Assembly: GCF_011516935.1 (NCBI RefSeq)
Contig: NZ_WOTF01000002.1
Location: 62,001-126,000, forward strand
Source: Acetobacter farinalis
GTDB lineage: Bacteria; Pseudomonadota; Alphaproteobacteria; Acetobacterales; Acetobacteraceae
DNA: 64,000 bases
Direction: 5' to 3'
Below are positions 27,650-34,224 of this stretch, piece by piece (the first letter of the stretch is position 1; every line of letters begins with the position of its first letter). The notes beneath the pieces are model-generated. The model was not told the DNA's origin and did no database searches. It saw only the letters and a list, made by a program, of their open reading frames with translations. Position numbers and translations under genes: made by a program.

Positions 27650-28463
27650 GAATGACATGCGCAGAAGCCTGACCCACACCGCTTTTCTGTGGCCAGCCGA
27701 AATAGGAGAAGATGCGAGCGCGATCGAAATCCGTCACTGTGCGGAAGCCTGCCTCGGCAAGCATGGTCGCCATCTCAGGGGCATTAAAACGGCTTACCCA
27801 CGGCTCCCCCAGCAAAGCCACGCGGCGTTCAAGCGCTTCCATGAACAGACGGCCCAGCCCCTGATAGTTTTCAACGGGCTCACCATAATCGAAGACAAGC
27901 TCAGCCTGCGGAATGCTCGCAATAAAACTGAGCGTGTTCTGAATACTCTTGCGTGTCAGATACGGGGTAACACCCAGCCAGGAGAAAAAAGCCGGACGGT
28001 GCAGGTCAAAACCAGCCTGAACCAGACCAGTTTTCACACTCTCCTTTTCAAAATCGACAGGGATAAACGTCAGCAGATCCGGAACCGAAATCCCCACTTC
28101 CGCGATATGCCTCTTTTTCCACACCTGCATACGCGGTGTATCGACTTCGAACATTTTCAGCCCTTCCGCCGCATAAGGGTTCCGAAGGCCTAACGTATCC
28201 AGTCCGGCTCCAAGCACAACAGCCTGACGCACACCGTGGCGTACAGCCAGCGCAAGCTTATCCTCGGCAATCCGGCTTCTGACGGCCATGAACTGCCGGA
28301 AGCCCTGCTCGCCCGGCGCATCCGCACACGCCAAAACCGCGTCAGCCTCATCACCAAGCAGTCTGATGGCAAGAGGATCATGAAAAATCATGCCTCGCTC
28401 AGCCTGCTGATGCTTTGCCCGATGCTGCGCAACACGCCAGGCCGTTCTGCTCGGACAGGTCAT
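27636..28463 (-). CDS. SAM-dependent methyltransferase, leucine carboxyl methyltransferase-like family
   Basis: A 275-residue class I methyltransferase of the family that includes LCMT/PPM1-like bacterial proteins (the TIGR00027 type). Visible pieces are an N-terminal helical cap with FHDPLAIRLLG, the RSRIAEDKL segment before the nucleotide fold, the SAM-binding VVLGAGLDTLGLR (about 84-96), an acidic strand end FEVDTP (about 110-115), VDFEKES and the FSWLGVTPYLTR segment. In bacteria these enzymes mostly have unknown substrates, with a few in secondary metabolism. It starts 30 bp downstream of a strong terminator that ends the TonB operon, and overlaps the following acetyltransferase gene, forming a two-gene unit. 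Confidence 0.82.
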   Translation of the reverse strand: MTCPSRTAWRVAQHRAKHQQAERGMIFHDPLAIRLLGDEADAVLACADAPGEQGFRQFMAVRSRIAEDKLALAVRHGVRQAVVLGAGLDTLGLRNPYAAEGLKMFEVDTPRMQVWKKRHIAEVGISVPDLLTFIPVDFEKESVKTGLVQAGFDLHRPAFFSWLGVTPYLTRKSIQNTLSFIASIPQAELVFDYGEPVENYQGLGRLFMEALERRVALLGEPWVSRFNAPEMATMLAEAGFRTVTDFDRARIFSYFGWPQKSGVGQASAHVIHAAV

Positions 28464-28491
28464 GCGCTACGTCCCCATGAGAAAATGGTCG

Positions 28492-28525
28492 AAAAAAAAG
28501 GCCGTCTGAGAGACGACCTTTTTTA
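28492..28525 (-). terminator. Intrinsic terminator of the tonB-exb-TPR operon
   Basis: A hairpin with arms around CGTCT/AGACG, loop GAG, flanked by A8 on one side and T6 on the other. Read on the minus strand the stem is followed by a run of eight T. It lies 40 bp after the TPR gene stop and just upstream of the methyltransferase start; the opposite flank would also work for plus-strand transcripts. Confidence 0.85.
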
Positions 28526-28563
28526 TACCTGAACGGATCAGACTTTTTCAGACCCGGATGGCT

Positions 28564-29784
28564 TTACTTGGCTGCAGAAAGTTTCAGCACCCAGAGCTGC
28601 GCAATGTCCTGTGCGCCACTGCCGCCATCAACGGTTTTAAGCGTTGCAATGGCATCCGCCTTCTTGCCAGCGGCAAGCTGCGCCAGACCATAGTGCAGGC
28701 GGGCAACGTTCACATCCGTCACGCCCTTGGCAATCGCCTGCTGCATCAGCGCCAGACCTTTATCAGCCTGACCGAAGGTGACGTCATTATAGCCAACCGT
28801 CAGCAGGTCATCACCGGTTTTCTGCTTGAGAGCAGCCGCTTCATCCGCCGCGATGGAGGCTTTTTTATCCGCAACGGATTTTTCCACCATGGCTTTCAGG
28901 CGGGCCTGACGCGGTGCTTCCGCCCCCTGCCCGAGCACATTGGCCTGATACCCCTGGTTCATCAGGTCCAGCGCCAGCTGGGGCATACCGGCCTGCATGG
29001 CGATTTCCGTCATATCCATGAAGTCACGCGCCTGAGAGACATTCCCGGCAGCCAGACGGATACGATAGACATCAAGCTGGAGTGACGGCGGAATTTTCGG
29101 GTTCACGATGAGCTCGTGCAGCAGCAGCGCCCAATATTCCTTTTTGGGATAATAGGTGGCCAGCAGCACATACGCATGCGTGGTGGTGGTGGAATCCTTC
29201 ATGGCGGTAGCACTTGCGCCCAGCATCTGGAGCTGGGATTCCGCAGGCACCTTCTTCGCCTTGATTTCCTGATCAATCTGCTGCTTCAGCACACGAACGG
29301 AATTCGGATAATCTTTCTGAAGGTAGTAGGACTGCGCCAGAAGCGTATCCATTGTGGCGTTGGGGCCAACTTCCTTCTGGTACCGCTCAATGGCCTTCAC
29401 CGCGCGCGGATAATCCTTTGCGGTATAAGCCATTGTCGCTTCAGACATCAGCATCTGGTGCTTTGTGTCTTTCGGCGTGCGGGGGGAGGCAATCAGCTTG
29501 TCATAAGCAGAGGTTGCCTCATCAATTTTCCCGGCCTGCGTTGCCACTGCGGCGCGCATCTGGGTAATCGTGTAGGACTCGTAGTCACTCTTGCCCTTTA
29601 CCGCATCGGCGGCGTCCACCGCAGCCATGGCCTTGGTGTAGTCGTGAGCGGACAGGGCGGATTGTGCCTGCTGAAGCGCCTTGCCAACACCTGCCCCCAG
29701 AACATCCTCAGCCTTGGCTGCGGGATAAGAGAAAGCAAATGCTGCGCTGGCGAACAACGCGACGCGTAAAAGACGAGATGACAT
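28564..29784 (-). CDS. Secreted tetratricopeptide-like protein of the TonB system
   Basis: A 406-residue protein with a cleavable signal peptide (MSSRLLRVALFASAAFAFSY, cleavage probably after AKA near 25) and then almost entirely helical, Ala/Lys-rich TPR-like repeats, such as DYTKAMAAVDAADAVKG, KIDEATSAYDKLIASP and DYPRAVKAIERYQKEVG. The ATG at 29782-29784 follows AGAAGG and lies 4 bp past the exbD stop, so it belongs to the tonB-exbB-exbD-exbD operon. TPR proteins are known as extra partners in some TonB systems, where they help couple the motor to the cell wall or outer membrane; this role is inferred from position. No enzyme motif is present. It is the last gene before a strong terminator. 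Confidence 0.75.
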   Translation of the reverse strand: MSSRLLRVALFASAAFAFSYPAAKAEDVLGAGVGKALQQAQSALSAHDYTKAMAAVDAADAVKGKSDYESYTITQMRAAVATQAGKIDEATSAYDKLIASPRTPKDTKHQMLMSEATMAYTAKDYPRAVKAIERYQKEVGPNATMDTLLAQSYYLQKDYPNSVRVLKQQIDQEIKAKKVPAESQLQMLGASATAMKDSTTTTHAYVLLATYYPKKEYWALLLHELIVNPKIPPSLQLDVYRIRLAAGNVSQARDFMDMTEIAMQAGMPQLALDLMNQGYQANVLGQGAEAPRQARLKAMVEKSVADKKASIAADEAAALKQKTGDDLLTVGYNDVTFGQADKGLALMQQAIAKGVTDVNVARLHYGLAQLAAGKKADAIATLKTVDGGSGAQDIAQLWVLKLSAAK

Positions 29785-29788
29785 CAGA

Positions 29789-30229
29789 TCACTGACCTTC
29801 TGCGAATTGTTCCTGCCCGACGATACCAAGCTTGGTGACACCAAGCCGCTGGGCGTCTGCCATAACATGCACCACAGTTTTGTAATCGGCCAGACGGTTT
29901 GGTTGCAGATGCACTTCCGGCTGAGAGGCTTCCGGCCCTGTGGCCGCTTCTCTCAGGCGCGCCTGAAGCTCATCCTCACTGGAAACAGGCTGCCCGTTCC
30001 AGGTAATGCTGTTGTCAAAATCAACCGCAAGCGTCACCACCGGCGTTTCAACCGTAGAGGGCGGCGGGTTGCCCTGCGGAAGATCAATGGAAACGGCCTG
30101 GGTCTGCAAAGGAATTGTGATGATAAGCATGATCAGCAGAACCAGCATCACGTCGATCAGCGGCGTGGTGTTGATATCGACAATGCCTTCGTCTTCCGTC
30201 GTGCTTTCCGATCCGACATTCATGCCCAT
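29789..30229 (-). CDS. exbD: TonB-system energiser subunit ExbD (second copy)
   Basis: Bitopic inner-membrane protein of 146 residues that forms the proton path with ExbB. A short cytoplasmic start with DINTTPLIDVMLVLLIMLIIT contains the essential membrane aspartate (PLIDVML, about D26); the periplasmic domain of about 95 residues follows. Its sequence differs clearly from the other ExbD in the operon (for example a longer Pro-rich linker GNPPPSTVETP), so the copies are ancient rather than recent duplicates. The gap to the upstream exbD is about 120 bp, longer than other spacings in the operon. Confidence 0.9.
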   Translation of the reverse strand: MGMNVGSESTTEDEGIVDINTTPLIDVMLVLLIMLIITIPLQTQAVSIDLPQGNPPPSTVETPVVTLAVDFDNSITWNGQPVSSEDELQARLREAATGPEASQPEVHLQPNRLADYKTVVHVMADAQRLGVTKLGIVGQEQFAEGQ

Positions 30230-30352
30230 GGGCTGTCACTCTCTCAAACTCTGGTTCCACGGCGCGGTCCAAACCAGGCCGGACGCGGGATAGTGGACTG
30301 AAGGCCCGCCCCCTCCCCCTCACGGGAGGGAGGGCGGAACTTTCCTGCTTGG

Positions 30353-30778
30353 TCAGTTGGTTTTTGGCCGCTCGGTAATAAAGTCGATACGATAGATACC
30401 AGCTTCCTGACAGGCCTCGATCAGCTTGCCGACTGATTCATAGCGGGTTTTCACATCGCCACGAATCTGGATCTGCGGCTGAGGTTTCTGGACTGCCGCC
30501 TTTTCAAGCCGGTCCAGAAGATCAGCCCGGCCCTTGAGTGGCGTTTCATCCCAGTATGCCTGTCCGTTCTCCGTCACTGCAAGCACGACGTTGGACATCT
30601 TTGTCTGTGTCGGCTGGTTCATATCCTTCGGCAAAGAGACTTTGACCGTGTGGGTTGCAACCGGAATTGTGATCAGAAAGATGATCAGCAACACCAGCAT
30701 GACATCAACGAGAGGCGTTGTGTTGATCGCCGATACGACGTCGTCTTCGCCCCCGCTGTCTCCGACAGACATACCCAT
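30353..30778 (-). CDS. exbD: TonB-system energiser subunit ExbD (first copy)
   Basis: A 141-residue ExbD/TolR family protein with cytoplasmic SGGEDDVVSAINTTPLVD, one membrane helix carrying the proton-carrying aspartate (PLVDVMLVLLIIFLI) and a periplasmic domain ending ITERPKTN. The start lies 2 bp from the exbB stop (30781). It is probably the direct partner of ExbB in the motor complex. The presence of two ExbD genes suggests a hetero-oligomeric or double-duty motor, as seen in several TonB clusters of alpha- and gammaproteobacteria. Confidence 0.9.
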   Translation of the reverse strand: MGMSVGDSGGEDDVVSAINTTPLVDVMLVLLIIFLITIPVATHTVKVSLPKDMNQPTQTKMSNVVLAVTENGQAYWDETPLKGRADLLDRLEKAAVQKPQPQIQIRGDVKTRYESVGKLIEACQEAGIYRIDFITERPKTN

Positions 30779-30780
30779 GA

Positions 30781-31785
30781 TTAACCTACCCGGTTAGAGA
30801 TGGTTGAGGTGGTGGGAGAGTTATCGGCACGCACAACAATGCTTTCCACACCGGCACCGTGGCGCAGGCCACCGATCAGGATGGACTGAAGGTCAGCCGC
30901 GAAGTCACGCACGCGGTCCATTGCACCTTTGTTACGACGCACCAGCAGGTTGTACCCCAGCACGGCCGGAACAGCGGTGGCCAGACCAATAGCTGTCATG
31001 ATCAGAGATTCACCAACCGGACCGGCAACCTTGTCGATGGACGCCTGGCCGGCAATGCCGATGGCGGTCAGGGCATGATAAATACCCCAGACGGTGCCGA
31101 ACAGACCAACGAACGGAGAGGTTGAACCCACGGTGCCCAGGAAGGCCAGACCAGACTGAAGGCTGTTCTGGATGTTGTTCACCGAACGCTGAATGGACAG
31201 GGAGGTCCAGCTGTTCAGGTCGATGGATTCCTGCATCGTGCCTTCATGGTGTTCTGCTGCAACAATGCCGGTATCGGCAATGTAGCGGAACGGAGAGGTC
31301 GGTTTCAGGGCGGCAGCGCCTTCCTGAATCGTGCTCTTTGTCCAGAACAGCTTGGTGGCTTCCTTGGCGGCAGCGAACAGACGGGCCTGCTCAAAGAACT
31401 TGGTGATCATGATGTACCAGGTGCCGAGGGACATGATCAGCATGATCACCAGCACGCCACGAGCAATAATGTCACCGTTGGACCACAGGGCGCCAAGACC
31501 GTACGGGTTGGCTTCTTCCTTTACGGCCGGAGCTGCTGCCGGGGCCGCAGGAGCGGAGGCATCGGGTGCAGGGGCAGCAGCGGGAGCTGCCGTATCTGCT
31601 GCCGGAGCCGGGGCCGGAGCTGCGGCAGGAGCAGCCGCATCGGGAGCAGGAGCGGCAGGCGCTGAAGCGGCAGGAGCGGAGGAGGCATCCTGTGCGAGAG
31701 CCAGAACCGGTGTCACCGTGCCCAGCATGACCGCGAGGGCAGGAACCGCGAGACCCGACACTGGAAGACGAGACAGTCTGATCAT
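30781..31785 (-). CDS. exbB: TonB-system proton channel ExbB (MotA/TolQ/ExbB family)
   Basis: A 334-residue polytopic membrane protein that powers TonB with the proton gradient. The start at ATG 31783-31785 gives a signal-peptide-like N-terminus (MIRLSRLPVSGLAVPALAVM) followed by a long Ala/Pro-rich periplasmic stretch of about 75 residues (roughly 30-105), an extension absent from E. coli ExbB but found in long-form ExbB proteins. The core has three helices: one near 115-135, and two in the FLGTVGSTSPFVGLFGTVWGIYHAL and GPVGESLIMTAIGLATAVPAVLGYN segments, which are the standard TolQ/ExbB motifs. A TAGG/AAGGA purine tract lies upstream of the start. Confidence 0.93.
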   Translation of the reverse strand: MIRLSRLPVSGLAVPALAVMLGTVTPVLALAQDASSAPAASAPAAPAPDAAAPAAAPAPAPAADTAAPAAAPAPDASAPAAPAAAPAVKEEANPYGLGALWSNGDIIARGVLVIMLIMSLGTWYIMITKFFEQARLFAAAKEATKLFWTKSTIQEGAAALKPTSPFRYIADTGIVAAEHHEGTMQESIDLNSWTSLSIQRSVNNIQNSLQSGLAFLGTVGSTSPFVGLFGTVWGIYHALTAIGIAGQASIDKVAGPVGESLIMTAIGLATAVPAVLGYNLLVRRNKGAMDRVRDFAADLQSILIGGLRHGAGVESIVVRADNSPTTSTISNRVG

Positions 31786-31873
31786 GTACCTAAAAATCCT
31801 TATCTTTTCGGCCTGGTGACGGGAGCCTCCCGCCACCAGGTAGTTTTCTGCAGAGTTCGGCGTGATGCCGGGG

Positions 31874-32584
31874 TCAGTCATCCAGTCTGAACCTGATCAC
31901 ATACACCTTGTGAAGCTCCTTGACGGGAGAACCATTCTTCATGGCCGGGCGGTACCGGGCCTTGTGAACGTAATCCAGAGCAGCCTGCGCGAAGGATTGT
32001 CCTCCCTGCACGGACTGAACAGAACAGTTGCTCGTCATCCCCGTTGTTTCCACATCGCATGCAACAGTCACGCGGCCTTCAATATTGTCTTCCTCCATAT
32101 CAGGCGGATAGACAGGCCGGGCGTTGTTCAGCGGCGATGTTCCTGCCGATGTATCCGGCGAGTTGGACGGTGCCGCGTGGGACGCCGGTTCACTCGATAC
32201 AGGTGGCGCCGGTGCCGTAACTGTCTGCGGGGGCGACGCCTTTTTGGGCGGCGTACGAGAGACATGCTTGATCGGCGGGTTCGGCGGCGGCGGCAGCTGT
32301 ATCTTCGGCGGCGGAATATACGGCGGCGGCGGAACCGTCATGACTGGCGGCGGCGGGGGCGGCGGCGGCGGGGGCGGTGGTGGTGGCGGTGGTGGCAGAA
32401 TTCTGGTCTTGATGGGCGGATGCGTCACCGGAACGCTTGCAGACGTCCCCATGCCGTACATAAGTCCCACAACCGCCAAAAGATGCAGCAGAATTACAAC
32501 CAGCAGAGCAACAACACCGACAACAGCTCCTGTTCCGACGACAAAGCGCACCGGACTCCGTTGCTGTTGCGTGTGGTCCTTCAT
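31874..32584 (-). CDS. tonB: Energy transducer TonB
   Basis: Couples the inner-membrane motor to outer-membrane receptors. The ATG at 32582-32584 is preceded by a near-perfect AAGGAGG at 9-nt spacing, giving 236 residues. Order: basic cytoplasmic start (KDHTQQQRSPVRF), one membrane anchor (about 17-42), a very proline-rich periplasmic spacer beginning near residue 55 with 17 consecutive prolines (DNA 32345-32395) and further PPPP and PP blocks, and a C-terminal TonB domain (about 155-236) with RPVYPPDMEEDNIEGRV and ARYRPAMKNGSPV. The usual conserved YP motif appears as VYPPDM. It leads the operon tonB-exbB-exbD-exbD-TPR. The polyproline run would stall ribosomes without EF-P. Confidence 0.94.
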   Translation of the reverse strand: MKDHTQQQRSPVRFVVGTGAVVGVVALLVVILLHLLAVVGLMYGMGTSASVPVTHPPIKTRILPPPPPPPPPPPPPPPPPVMTVPPPPYIPPPKIQLPPPPNPPIKHVSRTPPKKASPPQTVTAPAPPVSSEPASHAAPSNSPDTSAGTSPLNNARPVYPPDMEEDNIEGRVTVACDVETTGMTSNCSVQSVQGGQSFAQAALDYVHKARYRPAMKNGSPVKELHKVYVIRFRLDD

Positions 32585-32984
32585 ATTTCTACATCCTCCT
32601 TCTTCCACGCCAGCCAAGGAAACACTGGCCAGCGCCATCACCTGATCTATGGCATCAAAAACTGATGGCCCTGCACCAACATTTCGTGCCTCAGCACTGG
32701 ATAGACTGACAGAGCTGCATGGCTGCCATCTTCCTGACCTTGATTGGGCAATTTGACAGCATATATGTCAAGAATGTTCTTGATCGAAAATGAACGCTGC
32801 CCCGTTAACGGGCATAGTGCTCATTAAACAGGCGGGAAGCCTGAATCCGCAGAAAAATGCCATTTTTTGTACAGGCAGGGAAAAAACGAGCGTCTCTCTG
32901 CCTGTTTTCAGACCATTACAATTTTAAAAAAAATTTCTTCTTAACGCGCACAAAGCTGTCGTGGTTTCACGTCTGCGCGAAATA
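32585..32984. other. Intergenic control region upstream of tonB
   Basis: About 400 bp without a gene. It contains the overlapping palindromes at 32753-32783 with a perfect TTGACA on the minus strand, an 8-bp inverted repeat ACAGGCAG (32871-32878) / CTGCCTGT (32898-32905) with a 19-bp loop, and a strongly AT-rich stretch around 32915-32942. It ends at the prfB terminator. Confidence 0.5.
32753..32783 (-). promoter_or_regulatory. Overlapping palindromes on a consensus -35 box upstream of tonB
   Basis: TCAAGAA (32768-32774) and TTCTTGA (32777-32783) form a 7-bp perfect palindrome around TG. It overlaps a second inverted repeat, TTGACA (32753-32758) / TGTCAA (32766-32771). On the minus strand the overlap yields TTGACA, the exact sigma-70 -35 hexamer, at 32771-32766. 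No equally good -10 box follows. The arrangement suggests a repressor site for iron or another signal, 170-200 bp before the tonB start. Confidence 0.5.
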
Positions 32985-33016
32985 TAAAAAAACAGGCCTC
33001 AGAGAGGCCTGTTTTT
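32985..33016 (-). terminator. Intrinsic terminator after prfB
   Basis: Thirteen-base perfect arms AAAAACAGGCCTC (32988-33000) and GAGGCCTGTTTTT (33004-33016) with loop AGA. On the minus strand the stem is followed by seven T. It lies 21 bp past the prfB stop and is likely functional in both directions. Confidence 0.9.
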
Positions 33017-33037
33017 CACCCGCCGAAAATGCGCTGT

Positions 33038-34169
33038 TTATTGCGCGTTCGCACTGGCTTCAGAGCGGGTAGCCCCCACACGGGCGGCAAGAGCGGCGGC
33101 CATGAATGCATCAAGGTCCCCATCCAGCACGGCCCCGGGATTCCCGGTTTCCACGTTGGTGCGCAGGTCCTTGACCATCTGATACGGTGCCAGAACATAA
33201 GACCGGATCTGGTGCCCCCAGCCGATATCTGTCTTGGCGGCTTCCGTTGCGGCGGCGGCGGCTTCACGCTTTTGCAGTTCCACCTCATACATCCGCGCCC
33301 GCAGCATCTGCATGGCCGTTGCACGGTTGCGGTGCTGGGAGCGGTCCGTCTGGCACGCCACCACAATCCCGGTGGGGATATGGGTGATACGGATGGCCGA
33401 ATCGGTCTTGTTGACGTGCTGCCCACCCGCGCCGGAGGCACGGAATGTATCTACCTTCAGGTCGGAATCGTTGATTTCGATCTCGATCGAATCATCAATC
33501 ACCGGATAAACCCAGACAGAGGCAAAGGACGTCTGCCGCCGGGCCGCCGCATCGAACGGAGAGATGCGCACCAGACGGTGAACCCCGGCTTCCGTCTTCA
33601 GCCAGCCATAGGCATTCGGGCCGGACACCAGCATGGTTGCGGATTTCAGGCCGGCCTGTTCCCCTTCGGAACTTTCCATCAGCGTGACCTTGTACCCATG
33701 GGCTTCCGCCCAGCGGGTGTACATCCGCAGCATCATTTCCGCCCAGTCCTGCGCTTCCGTGCCACCGGCACCCGCATTGACTTCCACGTAGCAGTCATTG
33801 CTGTCCGCCTCGCCAGACAGCAGGCTTTCGGTCTCGCGGCGTTTGGCTTCTTCGGCCAGCGCCTTCAGGGCAGCGGTGGCTTCCGCCACAATCTCCGCAT
33901 CCCCTTCCGCTTCCGCCATTTCCACCAGTTCACAGGTTTCCTGCACGCTGGTTTCAAGCTTCTGCACACCGTCCACCTGCCCGGCCAGCAGCGTGCGTTC
34001 ACGCATCAGCTTCTGGGCAGCGTCGGAATCATTCCACAGATCCGGGTCTTCAGCCCGGTTGTTCAGTTCGGCAAGTCTGGCCTGGGCGACATCCCAGTTA
34101 AAGATGCCTCCTCAGCAGTGCCACCGACTGCTTGATCTGGTCATTAAGCGCTTCTGTTTCAGCCGACAT
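33038..34169 (-). CDS. prfB: Peptide chain release factor 2, expressed by programmed +1 frameshift
   Basis: Releases finished proteins at UGA and UAA codons. The gene starts at ATG 34167-34169 and reads 23 codons (MSAETEAL to LLRRHL) to an in-frame TAA at 34098-34100. Skipping one base there joins the frame beginning NWDVAQARL at 34099, giving a product of about 376 residues. The shift site has the full standard architecture: AGGAGG, a 3-base spacer CAT, then CTT TAA C. The family normally has UGA at this spot; here it is UAA. Downstream, the SPF discriminator (ISPFD) and the catalytic GGQ (GAGGQHVNK) are intact. It follows the PBP1a gene with a 55-bp gap, and a strong terminator comes after it. 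Annotation pipelines often truncate this gene to 34006. Confidence 0.93.
34097..34112 (-). promoter_or_regulatory. Programmed +1 frameshift signal of prfB with UAA stop
   Basis: On the minus strand: AGGAGG, CAT, CTT, TAA, C. The internal Shine-Dalgarno-like sequence sits 3 bases before the slippery CTT, exactly the geometry of the known RF2 site. The stop is TAA (34100-34098), which both RF1 and RF2 read. Confidence 0.9.
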
Positions 34170-34224
34170 CGGGCTGTCTCTCCATCAGGTCTTTAAGAAG
34201 AACGTCTTACGTTTGCGAACGGCC

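Noticed and set aside
32124-32645. Gly-rich plus-strand frame opposite tonB
   Set aside because: The poly-Gly run is just the complement of the TonB polyproline codons.
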